Source of the DNA: Murimonas intestini
Lineage (GTDB): Bacteria; Bacillota; Clostridia; Lachnospirales; Lachnospiraceae
Reading direction: 5' to 3'
Assembly (NCBI RefSeq): GCF_024622195.1
Contig: NZ_JANKBI010000003.1
Coordinates: 1 to 64,000 of the forward strand
DNA length: 64,000 nucleotides
Notes under the pieces: model-generated
Seen by the model: the letters and a program-made list of their open reading frames with translations, nothing else
Told to the model about the DNA's origin: nothing
Databases searched by the model: none
Program-made: the position numbers and the translations under genes
Shown: piece after piece, positions 53,584 to 61,967 of the stretch
How the letters are laid out: every line of letters begins with the position of its first letter
How positions within the stretch are numbered: position 1 is the stretch's first letter

Positions 53584-54645
53584 ATGGCAGAAAGCGTTAA
53601 AGAGGGCAGAGATAAAAAGACTGAAGATATAAGAAAGACAGGATTTTGGTTTCTGGCATTTACGTATGCAAAGGGGAAATGGCGGCTGTTTTGCGCTGTC
53701 CTTGTTCTGGCATTTGTGTTCTGGTTTGTATTTTACCTGGGAGGAGTTCCGCCGGAGTCTTATGGGTATGCATATCTGCTGGCAGTTTTTTTTCTGCTCC
53801 TGTTTCTGGGATGGGATTTCATCAGATACAGAAAGAAGCATATGGAGCTTCTCGATATATACGACAGGATAAATGTAGAATTGAAGGGCCTTCCCAAGGC
53901 AGACAGCCTTCTGGAGAGTGACTATCAGGCTGTCCTGGGAAGACTGTATGCCTGCAATAAAGAAGTGATCTCACTGGAGGATGCCAGAAAGAAGGATATG
54001 ACAGACTATTATACCCTGTGGGCCCACCAGATCAAAACACCTATCACGGCACTGAACCTGCTCATCCAGGCGCAGGAGGGGGGAGGAAAGGCAGAGCTTT
54101 CCCAGCAGCTTATTAAAATAGAGCGCTATGTGGAGATGGTCCTTCAGTATCTGAGAATGGAGAACATGTCCTCAGACCTGAGGCTGAGGGAGGTAAAAGT
54201 CAAAAAGCTGGTTAATGCAGCTGTCAAAAAGGACAGAACTATATTTATACACAGGAAAATCAGTCTGAACCTTCAGGATATGGAGAATACAGTGCTGACA
54301 GATGAGAAATGGCTTGTATTTGTGATAGAACAGATATTGTCTAATTCTCTGAAATATACAGACACAGGCGGCAGTATCTCTGTATATATGCTGGAGGGTG
54401 AGGAAAATACTCTTGTGATCGAAGATAACGGTATGGGGATCAAGGAGGAAGACCTTCCGAGAATCTTTGAGAACGGATTTACAGGATATAATGGGAGAAT
54501 GGAGAAAAAATCAACAGGGATCGGCCTGTATCTTTGCAGGCAGATACTTGATAAGCTTGGCCATTCCATAAGCGTGAGTTCTGTGCCCGGCAGGGGAACG
54601 AAGGTCATGATAGATATGTCACGCAGAGAATATGTGGAGATCTGA
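53584..54645 (+). CDS. BceS-like intramembrane-sensing histidine kinase
   Basis: This is a 353-residue kinase with two close transmembrane helices (~33-53 and ~62-80) separated by only a few residues, the hallmark of BceS-type kinases. These sense antimicrobial peptides through their ABC transporter. The phospho-His H148 lies in LWAHQIKTPITALNLL; the ATPase has EQILSNSLKYTD and DNGMGIKEEDLPRIF. ATG 53584 follows GGAGGATATT; the longer frame from 53530 lies in the regulator's end. The partner ABC genes lie 2.3 kb downstream, after two unrelated genes and one minus-strand gene. Confidence 0.92.
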   Translation: MAESVKEGRDKKTEDIRKTGFWFLAFTYAKGKWRLFCAVLVLAFVFWFVFYLGGVPPESYGYAYLLAVFFLLLFLGWDFIRYRKKHMELLDIYDRINVELKGLPKADSLLESDYQAVLGRLYACNKEVISLEDARKKDMTDYYTLWAHQIKTPITALNLLIQAQEGGGKAELSQQLIKIERYVEMVLQYLRMENMSSDLRLREVKVKKLVNAAVKKDRTIFIHRKISLNLQDMENTVLTDEKWLVFVIEQILSNSLKYTDTGGSISVYMLEGEENTLVIEDNGMGIKEEDLPRIFENGFTGYNGRMEKKSTGIGLYLCRQILDKLGHSISVSSVPGRGTKVMIDMSRREYVEI

Positions 54646-54699
54646 AGGTCTGTATAAAGAGAATAATAGAAAAAAACAAATGAAAAGGGAGAGTGTTGT

Positions 54700-55797
54700 A
54701 TGAAAACAAGAAATCGCAGCGTTATAATATGGATGCTGAGCCTGATACTGATGGTCAGCGGCCTTGTAAATGTACCGGCAGTTACTTTAAATGCGGCTGA
54801 TGCCTCAGATGAGGCTGGTGTTAATCTGGAAGTGCATTTTATTGATGTGGGGCAGGCGGACTGTATCCTTGCTAAATCAGGCAGTTCAGCTATGCTGATA
54901 GATGCGGGCAATAATGATGATGCGGACACTATCATATCCTACCTGGAAGACCAGGGAATCCAGAATCTGGAATATGTGATAGGCACACATCCTCATGAGG
55001 ACCATATCGGGTCCATGGATTCAGTGATTGAACATTTTAATGTAGAAAATGTTCTGATGCCTGATAAGGCACATACTTCTAAAAGTTTTGAGGATGTTCT
55101 GACAGCTGTTGACGAAAAAGGTCTTTCAGTTACTATTCCAGAGCCGGGTCAGAAGTATGAGCTTGGAAGCGCAGTATTTACAATCCTGGCTCCAAACAGG
55201 GATTACGGTGATGAGCTGAATGACTGGTCTGTGGGCATCAGGCTTGTAAACGGAGAAAACAGCTTTATCATGTGCGGAGATGCCGAGGCTGAAGCTGAAC
55301 AGGACATTATTGCAGGGCAGCCGGATATTGCCTCAAATGTCTATAAAGTAAACCATCATGGGAGCGATACCTCCAGCACAGCAGAGTTTTTAGATGCAGT
55401 GAACCCTGAATATGCGGTGATCAGCTGTGGGAGGGATAATTCCTACGGCCATCCCACACCATCTACGCTGGAAAAACTCAGAGACAGGAATATACAGGTA
55501 TTCAGGACAGATGAGCAGGGTACGGTCGTAGCTGTATCTGATGGGAAAGAGATTGTATGGGGGACTTCAGCCAACACATCAATGCTACAAGGCAAAGCGG
55601 AACAGGGAGACGGCGAAGGAGAGGCAGCAAGTTCAGATGATGGCAGTCAGGCCACAATCGTACATATCACAAAAACGGGGGAAAAGTATCACAGTGCCGG
55701 GTGTCAGTACCTTAAGAAATCAGATATCGAGATTTCGCTGGAGGATGCAAAAGCAAGCGGATATACTCCCTGCAGTAAGTGCAGCCCGCCACAGTAA
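54700..55797 (+). CDS. Secreted ComEC-like MBL-fold hydrolase
   Basis: This is a 365-residue exported protein. The N-terminal signal (MKTRNRSVIIWMLSLILMVSG..) has no lipobox. The metallo-beta-lactamase fold follows: VHFIDVGQADCILAKSG, metal motif THPHEDHIGSMD, CGDAEAEAEQDI and NHHGSDTSS. This is the ComEC/Rec2-type stand-alone group. A C-terminal extension (~315-365) carries a Cys module of the kind seen at the end of secreted nucleases: YHSAGCQYLKKSD, EDAKASGYTPCSKC. It may hydrolyse extracellular nucleic acid or phosphodiesters; activity is not proven. DUF3006 follows 18 bp later. Confidence 0.88.
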   Translation: MKTRNRSVIIWMLSLILMVSGLVNVPAVTLNAADASDEAGVNLEVHFIDVGQADCILAKSGSSAMLIDAGNNDDADTIISYLEDQGIQNLEYVIGTHPHEDHIGSMDSVIEHFNVENVLMPDKAHTSKSFEDVLTAVDEKGLSVTIPEPGQKYELGSAVFTILAPNRDYGDELNDWSVGIRLVNGENSFIMCGDAEAEAEQDIIAGQPDIASNVYKVNHHGSDTSSTAEFLDAVNPEYAVISCGRDNSYGHPTPSTLEKLRDRNIQVFRTDEQGTVVAVSDGKEIVWGTSANTSMLQGKAEQGDGEGEAASSDDGSQATIVHITKTGEKYHSAGCQYLKKSDIEISLEDAKASGYTPCSKCSPPQ

Positions 55798-55815
55798 TAA
55801 TTCAGGAGGATCAGG

Positions 55816-56034
55816 ATGAAAGGGACAATAGACAGGATAGAGGGGCAGATAGTTGTCTGTGAGATGGAGCAGCGCAGGATGATAGAGATCCCCCTTGAGG
55901 CATTTGATACCAGACCGGTAGAGGGGGATGTGATAACCTGGGAGGCTGGAAGAGCTTCTGTGCTGGAGGAAGAAACTGCAAGCCGGAAAGAAAAAGTACA
56001 GAGCCTTTTTGACAGGCTGAAGAAAAAGAGTTAA
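55816..56034 (+). CDS. DUF3006 domain protein
   Basis: This is a 72-residue acidic-basic protein of the DUF3006 family: IDRIEGQIVVCEMEQRRMIEIPLEAFDTRPVEGDVITW. Such genes commonly follow ComEC-like MBL genes, and here it starts 18 bp after one with a clear AGGAGG. No known enzymatic motif is present. It could assist or regulate the hydrolase. Confidence 0.85.
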   Translation: MKGTIDRIEGQIVVCEMEQRRMIEIPLEAFDTRPVEGDVITWEAGRASVLEEETASRKEKVQSLFDRLKKKS

Positions 56035-56095
56035 GAGTAAATATACAGTTTTGCTGAATGGTTACAGTTAAGATCTGAATGCAGTTTATACTATG

Positions 56096-56125
56096 GGCCG
56101 CGCTTATATAGTGCGGTCTTTTTTT
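56096..56125 (+). terminator. Intrinsic terminator after DUF3006
   Basis: GGCCGC (56096-56101) pairs with GCGGTC (56113-56118, one G-T), followed by seven T. Confidence 0.8.
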
Positions 56126-56156
56126 GACTTCGCATACAGGAAAGGATGCGGCAGGA

Positions 56157-56510
56157 TCACAAAGGGTATCTGGAATCAATGCTGCGGACACATATGATAC
56201 TGTCGTCTGTCACATCCGCCGTTCCTTTTGTGTCAAAGAGCACCTGGACCAGCTGCCCGTCTTCAAAAGCCGGTATATAACGCCCTGCTTCATATTTCAT
56301 ATAAGGATTCCGAAGGGACGGCGTATTATCCAGGAACCACTGGCATCCGTCCACGGTTTCAATGATCATATAGTCATAGTAATTGCCTGTCAGTGCCAGC
56401 TGAGCAGGGACCCTGTTTTTGGCATCAGGAGAGGCGGTCAGAATACTTGCAGGAAAAAGGCAGAGGGCCGTACAGGCTGCAAGAATTAGTGGTTTTGTTG
56501 TTTTTTTCAT
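56157..56510 (-). CDS. Small secreted protein of unknown function
   Basis: This is a 117-residue minus-strand protein with a signal peptide (MKKTTKPLILAACTALCLFPASILTA, no lipobox). The mature ~90 residues (from SPDAKNRV) contain MIIETVDGCQWFLDNTP and FEDGQLVQVLFDTKGTADVTDD, a small beta-rich pattern. No family was recognised. AAAGGAGC precedes the ATG on the minus strand. It stands alone between the MBL/DUF3006 pair and the bceA-like gene. Confidence 0.75.
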   Translation of the reverse strand: MKKTTKPLILAACTALCLFPASILTASPDAKNRVPAQLALTGNYYDYMIIETVDGCQWFLDNTPSLRNPYMKYEAGRYIPAFEDGQLVQVLFDTKGTADVTDDSIICVRSIDSRYPL

Positions 56511-56760
56511 TTGATTGTCAGCTCCTTTACTATGGAATCAGTCTGTGATAAGCTTGTTTTTGACGGATCATCCCCTCGTCTGCAGATACGTGGCTTCAGT
56601 GCTCTTTTTTGAATTGGGGGAGGAAATATTTGACATGGGAATGTTAGATGTGATGGGATCTGAGATGGTAAAAAGACAGGCTGAACTTAGCTGCCTGATG
56701 ATATTATACTATACTGTTTCTGCAATTGATATCGCTTTTGATGCATAAAATCCCGAGGAT

Positions 56761-56858
56761 TGCAGCGCGAAACGGCGTTTTTAGCCGTTTCTGTGCATCG
56801 CAAAGCGTGCTACTGGCCACGGAGTGACCAGTAACATTCTTACAAAAATGTAAGGATG
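56761..56858 (+). repeat. Cluster of three hairpins (REP-like)
   Basis: The 445-bp gap before the ABC genes carries GAAACGGC/GCCGTTTC (56769-56791), TACTGG..CAC/GTG..CCAGTA (56811-56833, one mismatch) and CATTCTTACA/TGTAAGGATG (56835-56858). No T-run follows. It looks like an intergenic repeat in front of the bceA-like promoter region. A short frame at 56635-56748 is not convincing. Confidence 0.55.
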
Positions 56859-56954
56859 CCGTCTTAAATGTAATATGAAATTATGGCAGTACAGACTGTT
56901 TATGATTAAAATAGTGTCAGAACCTGAGAAAAGTATTAATGAGGAGGACGAAAA

Positions 56955-57722
56955 ATGTCATTGCTGGAAGTTAAAAATTTAAAAAAAGTATATACAACAA
57001 GGTTTGGAGGAAATCAGGTCCAGGCGCTTAAAAATGTAAATTTTTCTGTAGAAGAAGGGGAATATGTAGCTATTATGGGGGAGAGTGGTTCGGGAAAGAC
57101 TACTCTTCTGAATATTCTTGCATCCCTGGACAGGCCCACCAGCGGAGAGGTCCTGCTAAACGGAAAGAGCATGAACAAGGTCAGAGAAAAGGAACTGGCT
57201 GCTTTTCGAAGAGAAAATCTGGGATTCGTATTTCAGGATTTTAACCTGCTGGATACGTTTTCTCTCGAGGATAATATTTATCTGCCGCTGGTCCTCTCAG
57301 GCAAATCTCATGAGGAGATGGTCAGAAGGATCACGCCGCTGGCCAGAAAGCTGAAAATCCAGGATATTCTGAAGAAATACCCGTATGAAGTTTCAGGAGG
57401 GCAGAAGCAGAGGGCGGCCGCGGCACGCGCCCTGATTACTGATCCGCAGATAGTGCTGGCCGATGAGCCCACAGGTGCACTGGATTCCAGGGCAGCGGAG
57501 AAGATGCTCAATCTGTTCTCCCAGGTAAACAGGGAAGGACAGACCATCCTGATGGTTACCCACAGCACCATGGCAGCAAGCCATGCGGGCAGGGTGCTGT
57601 TTATCAAGGATGGGGAGGTTTTCCATCAGATATACCGCGGAACTATGCGTAACGAGGAGATGTTCGCCAGCATAACACAGGCGCTTACTGTGCTCAGTTC
57701 AGGAGGTGAGCAGGATGCGTAA
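56955..57722 (+). CDS. BceA-like ABC transporter ATP-binding protein
   Basis: This is a 255-residue ABC ATPase of the MacB/LolD/BceA class. Walker A is GESGSGKTTLL, Q-loop VFQDFNLLD, signature VSGGQKQRAAAARAL, Walker B IVLADEPTGALDS, and the H-loop TH in LMVTHSTMAA. It pairs with the 10-helix permease encoded next (8-bp overlap). AGGAGGACG precedes the ATG. Together with the BceRS-like pair it should form a peptide-antibiotic detoxification and sensing module. Confidence 0.95.
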   Translation: MSLLEVKNLKKVYTTRFGGNQVQALKNVNFSVEEGEYVAIMGESGSGKTTLLNILASLDRPTSGEVLLNGKSMNKVREKELAAFRRENLGFVFQDFNLLDTFSLEDNIYLPLVLSGKSHEEMVRRITPLARKLKIQDILKKYPYEVSGGQKQRAAAARALITDPQIVLADEPTGALDSRAAEKMLNLFSQVNREGQTILMVTHSTMAASHAGRVLFIKDGEVFHQIYRGTMRNEEMFASITQALTVLSSGGEQDA

Positions 57723-59721
57723 CAGTTTTTATCCCAAGATGGCCCTTACAAATATCAGGAAAAACGGAAGGATGTATCTTCCTTACATGATAGCTTCGAT
57801 CTGTACGATCATGATGTTTTTCATGATGATGACAATCATCGATAATCCGGGCATTGATTCCATGCCGGGAAATATCAGCCTTAAAATGATGCTGATCCTG
57901 GGCGAAGTGATCGTAGGGGTATTTGCAGTAGTGTTTTTGTTTTATACTAACAGCTTTCTTATGAAAAGAAGGAAAAAAGAACTGGGTCTGTACAGTATCC
58001 TTGGACTGGAGAAACGTCACATAGGCCGCATATTATTTTTTGAAGTGTTTTTTACAGCAGTTTTCTGCCTGGCTGCGGGAATTCTGGCGGGAAGCCTTTT
58101 TTCCAGGCTGATGTTTCTGATACTGCTGAAGATGGTGCAGACAACCGCACCGTTTACCATAGAATTTTCCCGTCTTGCAGTAAAGGTGACAGTTACTCTG
58201 TTTGGCGCTGTATTTCTGGCAACTCTTGTGTCTGATCTCTTTCAGATCGGCAGAGTAAGGCCTATAGAGCTCCTTCACGGGGACAAGAGGGGTGAGAAGG
58301 AGCCAAAGGCCAGATGGATACTTGCTTTTGCAGGTTTTGCACTCTTAGGAGGAGGCTACTATATTGCTCTCCATGTTGAAACACCGGTAGAAGCCATCAT
58401 GGAATTCTTTATAGCTACACTTCTTGTTATGGGAGGAACTTATCTGCTGTTTACTACAGGAAGCATTGCAGTCTTGAAAATGCTTAAAAAGAATAAAAAA
58501 TTTTATTATAAGCCCAGGCATTTTACTACTGTGTCAGGAATGCTCTATAGGATGAAGCAGAATGCCGTGGGACTGGCTAATATATGTATCCTGAGTACAG
58601 GTGTGCTGCTGGCTGTATCTACAACTGTCAGCCTCAATGTAGGCATGTCCGATCTTTTAAAAGGACTCTTTCCGGAAGATATAGGGGTCTATATGGTAGG
58701 TTCGGAGGGAGGAATAGCTGAAAAGCTCTACAGCTATCTGGAAGGCAAGGCTGAAGAAGCGGATGTCTCTTTTGGACCCATGATAGATTTTACTCATGTG
58801 AGAGTATATGCAGAAAGGAGCAGAGATGATCTGTCAGAATTTGTGTCCGGTCAGCAGACAGGAGACGCGCCTAATGATTACGCCATAATCATGACTGACC
58901 TGGAACAGTACAATAAAGTGGAGGGCAAAAATGAGTCTCTGGGAAAAGATGAGGTGATTATAAGCGGGAATCTCAAGGCATACGGGGAGGAAAAATTTAC
59001 ACTTGACGGACGCAGTTTTCATGTGAAAGAAGAGAAAGATAGCAGTGAGATCGTAAAGCGCATGCTTGTGCGCTCACAGAAGAACTATGTAGTGGTGTTC
59101 TCTGACAAAAGTATAATAGATGAGCTGACTGCAGGAATAGACCAGAACCTGATTGGAAAAGAAGAATATATGGGGATGGACATTCAGGGGAGTCAGGAGA
59201 GCAGAAATAAATTTGACACACTTCTGATTAATGACGATTTCAAAGGATTTGTTAAACAGGAGAATATTAACCAGAAGGTTTATTTTAGCGTGAATTCAGG
59301 TATTTCTGAGGGTCAGGAAATGAGATCCTTTATCAGCGGATTCTTATTTATCGGTATTTTTATCGGAGTACTGTTTTTGATGGCAACTGCCTTGATCATC
59401 TATTATAAACAGATATCGGAGGGGTATGAGGATAAGGAGAGATATGTGATCATGCAGCAGGTAGGTATGAGCCTTTCTGAAGTGAAGAAATGTATCCACA
59501 GCCAGATCTTGTCTGTATTCTTCCTGCCGCTATTGATAGCTATCGTACACATTTGTGTTGCTTTTAACATTATAAATAAGCTTTTGTGGATATTCGGACT
59601 TTATAATACGCCCCTTTTCATGCTCTGTACAGCGGTGACTATCCTGATATTTGCTGTAGTCTACACCATTGTATTTTCACTGACATCCAGAACTTATGTA
59701 AAGATCGTGGGGACAGAGTAG
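57715..59721 (+). CDS. BceB-like ABC transporter permease
   Basis: This 668-residue FtsX-family permease has ten predicted helices and a large extracellular domain (~residues 310-535) between helices 7 and 8, as in BceB. The early MALTNIRKNGRMYLPYMIAS is typical. ATG 57715 has AGGAGG eight bases upstream; the GTG at 57706 is too close. It senses lipid II-binding peptides and stimulates the BceS-like kinase in characterised relatives. No terminator is obvious before the recombinase gene 84 bp on. Confidence 0.92.
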   Translation: MRNSFYPKMALTNIRKNGRMYLPYMIASICTIMMFFMMMTIIDNPGIDSMPGNISLKMMLILGEVIVGVFAVVFLFYTNSFLMKRRKKELGLYSILGLEKRHIGRILFFEVFFTAVFCLAAGILAGSLFSRLMFLILLKMVQTTAPFTIEFSRLAVKVTVTLFGAVFLATLVSDLFQIGRVRPIELLHGDKRGEKEPKARWILAFAGFALLGGGYYIALHVETPVEAIMEFFIATLLVMGGTYLLFTTGSIAVLKMLKKNKKFYYKPRHFTTVSGMLYRMKQNAVGLANICILSTGVLLAVSTTVSLNVGMSDLLKGLFPEDIGVYMVGSEGGIAEKLYSYLEGKAEEADVSFGPMIDFTHVRVYAERSRDDLSEFVSGQQTGDAPNDYAIIMTDLEQYNKVEGKNESLGKDEVIISGNLKAYGEEKFTLDGRSFHVKEEKDSSEIVKRMLVRSQKNYVVVFSDKSIIDELTAGIDQNLIGKEEYMGMDIQGSQESRNKFDTLLINDDFKGFVKQENINQKVYFSVNSGISEGQEMRSFISGFLFIGIFIGVLFLMATALIIYYKQISEGYEDKERYVIMQQVGMSLSEVKKCIHSQILSVFFLPLLIAIVHICVAFNIINKLLWIFGLYNTPLFMLCTAVTILIFAVVYTIVFSLTSRTYVKIVGTE

Positions 59722-59805
59722 GAGGCGGTAAACAATTGCCATAAATTGGAAATTAATTTGGAAGGATTATCCGTTATCATATGTTTAGAGAAAGGAGTCA
59801 GACAT

Positions 59806-60420
59806 ATGAAAACATACGGATATATCAGAGTATCATCGAAAGACCAGAATGAAGACAGGCAGCTGCTCGCATTGCGGGCACTGCCTGTTTTGCCCGAAAA
59901 CATCTATATGGACAAGATGAGCGGAAAAGATTTTAACAGGCCTTCCTATAAGCGGCTGGTCAGAAAGCTGAAAGAGGGTGATCTGCTGGTCATAAAAAGC
60001 ATTGACCGGCTGGGGAGGAACTATGAGGAGATCATTGAACAGTGGAGGATACTGACAAAAGAAAAGAGGGTGGATATCTATGTGCTGGATATGCCCCTTC
60101 TGGATACAAGGAAGGGGAAAGACCTTCTCGGAACATTTATAGCAGACCTTGTACTGCAGCTGCTGAGTTTTGTGGCAGAAAATGAAAGGAGAAATATAAA
60201 GTCACGGCAGGCGGAAGGGATCCTGGCGGCAAAGCTGCGGGGAGTCCAGTTCGGAAGACCCAGAAAGCCTATACCCGAGGATCTGCCAAGGTGGAAGGAA
60301 GCGTGGGAGAAGGGCGAGGTATCAAGCAGACAGGCGGCAAAGATCCTGGGAATCTCCCACCAGACATTTCTGCACTGGATAAAAATGGAAAAAAATTCAA
60401 ATAAAGTAGACTTTTTTTGA
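59806..60420 (+). CDS. Serine recombinase (resolvase/invertase family)
   Basis: This is a 204-residue small serine recombinase. The catalytic domain starts YGYIRVSSKDQNEDRQ with nucleophile S10. The Arg-rich active-site motif IKSIDRLGRNYEEI (~64-77) follows, then the E-helix region and a C-terminal resolvase HTH (GRPRKPIP.., SSRQAAKILGISHQTFLHWI, ~178-197). Length and layout match Hin/Gin-type invertases. ATG 59806 follows AAAGGAG; the frame from 59746 has no ribosome site. Its last codons and stop lie inside the left 26-bp inverted site, and a matching inverted site lies 78 bp on. That suggests it acts on the adjacent segment. Confidence 0.92.
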   Translation: MKTYGYIRVSSKDQNEDRQLLALRALPVLPENIYMDKMSGKDFNRPSYKRLVRKLKEGDLLVIKSIDRLGRNYEEIIEQWRILTKEKRVDIYVLDMPLLDTRKGKDLLGTFIADLVLQLLSFVAENERRNIKSRQAEGILAAKLRGVQFGRPRKPIPEDLPRWKEAWEKGEVSSRQAAKILGISHQTFLHWIKMEKNSNKVDFF

Positions 60421-60525
60421 CAGAATATGTATAATGGTACTGTGACAATATCTGGGAAAATAACTTTGAAGAAACACAAATAGAGCAGGCTGCCAAAGAG
60501 TCAAAAAAAGTCTACTTTGTTTGAC
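60396..60525. other. Candidate invertible element: two inverted 26-bp recombinase sites
   Basis: The left site (60396-60421) has arms TTCAAATAAAGT and ACTTTTTTTGAC around core AG (60408-60409). The right site (60500-60525) has arms GTCAAAAAAAGT and ACTTTGTTTGAC around core CT (60512-60513), so it is the left site inverted, matching at 24 of 26 bases. Arms of 12 bp around a 2-bp asymmetric core are the layout of Hin/Gin crossover sites. Recombination would flip ~106 bp. The recombinase stop (TGA, 60418-60420) is regenerated in either orientation. Confidence 0.7.
60407..60435 (+). promoter_or_regulatory. Promoter inside the invertible segment
   Basis: TATAAT (60430-60435) lies 17 bp from TAGACT (60407-60412), which spans the AG core of the left site. 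In the present orientation it points to the 85-residue gene. After inversion it would read back into the recombinase gene 3' end. Confidence 0.5.
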
Positions 60526-60549
60526 AGAGCCAGGAGGGGGAAAGGCATA

Positions 60550-60807
60550 ATGAGAAGAGAGGAATCACTGTTAGACTTGTTGTCAAGAGAACTGGGATGC
60601 TATGTCTCTGATCTGAGAAATATTGACGATTTTACTAAAGAGGGGATAAGCAGGATACGCAAAGTGATACTTCAGATTCCGGAGGGTGCCTGCGGACTGG
60701 CTGAATGGAATGAGGCAGTTATGTATATTTTTGGAGCAAAGGTCAAATTTAAAAGTGAGAAGGATGCGAAAAAATATATTTATGACAGACTGCTTGAAAA
60801 AGAATAA
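60550..60807 (+). CDS. Small protein of unknown function, downstream of invertible promoter
   Basis: This 85-residue soluble charged protein begins MRREESLLDLLSRELGCYV and ends IYDRLLEKE, largely helical by composition with a central GACGLAEWNEAVMYIFG. No domain was recognised. ATG 60550 follows AGGAGGGGG; the frame from 60517 starts inside the right site. It is the only gene between the inverted sites and a terminator, so it is the likely target of any on/off switching. Confidence 0.8.
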   Translation: MRREESLLDLLSRELGCYVSDLRNIDDFTKEGISRIRKVILQIPEGACGLAEWNEAVMYIFGAKVKFKSEKDAKKYIYDRLLEKE

Positions 60808-60846
60808 GAGTTACTGCCAACTCCGGTCAGTAACGGATAAGATTGG

Positions 60847-60885
60847 GAGACGGACGGCCAATTGCAGGCTTGCCCGTCTCTTTTT
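60847..60885 (+). terminator. Intrinsic terminator after the switch target gene
   Basis: GAGACGG (60847-60853) pairs with CCGTCTC (60874-60880), followed by TTTTT. It isolates the small gene from the D-lactate dehydrogenase gene. Confidence 0.85.
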
Positions 60886-60938
60886 GTTATGATATGATAA
60901 TTTCTGGGCAACCTTATAGAAAAAGGAGGTACGTCTGA

Positions 60939-61937
60939 ATGAGAATATTATTTTTTGGAACAAAACCATATGATGAAGAATTTTTTACGGCACTGCTGGA
61001 GGATAGCAGGTATGGCGGGCTGGAGTTCAAGTTTATCGAGCCGAACCTGACAGCTGAGACAGCGAGACTGGCGGACGGCTGGGACGGTGTTTGTGCATTT
61101 GTCAATATGGATCTGGGGACACGCACCATAGAGCTGCTGCATGAATGCGGAGTAAAGCTGATCCTGATGCGCTGTGCAGGATACAACAATGTGGATCTGG
61201 CAAAAGCAGGGGAGTTTGGCATAACTGTCATGCATGTGCCGGGATATTCGCCGGAATCAGTTGCAGAGCATGCCATGGCTCTTGTTCTGACTGCTAACAG
61301 GCATATGCACAAGGCATATATTAAATGCAGGGAAAATGATTTCAGCCTCAGTGGACTGATGGGAGTAAACCTGAGCGGAAAAACAGCGGGTATCGTGGGC
61401 ACAGGCAGGATAGGAGCGGCGATGGCCAGGATCTGCCGCGGGTTTGGGATGAAGGTGATCGGATATGATATGTATCATAATAAAGAACTGGATTTTCTTG
61501 AATATGTAGAATTGGATGAGCTTCTTGCAAAGTCAGATTTGATTTCCCTGCACTGCCCTCTGACAGAATCTAATTATCATCTGATCAACAGTGAAACTAT
61601 CAGCAAGATGAAGGATGGCGTGATCCTGGTGAACACCTCCAGGGGAGGTTTGATCAAGACAGCAGATCTGATCCAGGGTATCAGGGACGGCAAATTCTTT
61701 GCTGTAGGTCTTGATGTGTATGAGGAGGAGACTGGTTCTGTATATGAGGATATGTCAGACCAGATACTTGGGCATTCCACTATGGCAAGACTGCTCTCAT
61801 TTCCAAATGTGATGGTGACTTCCCACCAGGGGTTCTTCACAAGAGAGGCTCTGAGGGCGATCAGCCAGACTACACTAGACAATGCGCTTGCATTTGCCCA
61901 GGGAAAAAGCAGCGGCAATGAGATCCATGGGCAGTAA
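60939..61937 (+). CDS. D-lactate dehydrogenase
   Basis: This 332-residue D-2-hydroxyacid dehydrogenase is of the LdhA type, reducing pyruvate to D-lactate with NADH. The Rossmann motif TAGIVGTGRIGAAMARIC is at ~148-165. Catalytic Arg lies in VNTSRGGLI, Glu in DVYEEETG and His in SHQGFFTREA. Length and the FFGTKPYDEEFF start match LdhA. AAAGGAGG precedes the ATG. It is set apart from the upstream gene by a terminator. Confidence 0.92.
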   Translation: MRILFFGTKPYDEEFFTALLEDSRYGGLEFKFIEPNLTAETARLADGWDGVCAFVNMDLGTRTIELLHECGVKLILMRCAGYNNVDLAKAGEFGITVMHVPGYSPESVAEHAMALVLTANRHMHKAYIKCRENDFSLSGLMGVNLSGKTAGIVGTGRIGAAMARICRGFGMKVIGYDMYHNKELDFLEYVELDELLAKSDLISLHCPLTESNYHLINSETISKMKDGVILVNTSRGGLIKTADLIQGIRDGKFFAVGLDVYEEETGSVYEDMSDQILGHSTMARLLSFPNVMVTSHQGFFTREALRAISQTTLDNALAFAQGKSSGNEIHGQ

Positions 61938-61967
61938 AAAATAAAAACTAAAGAGGATAAAGTTAAA

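Noticed and set aside
56515..56748. 77-codon frame between the small secreted protein and bceA-like gene
   Set aside because: The start overlaps the 5' region of the opposite gene, internal ATG 56635 has a poorly spaced ribosome site, and the product resembles nothing known. I treat it as non-coding.
60517..60549. Longer N-terminus for the 85-residue protein
   Set aside because: It would begin inside the right recombinase site without a ribosome site; ATG 60550 has AGGAGGGGG.
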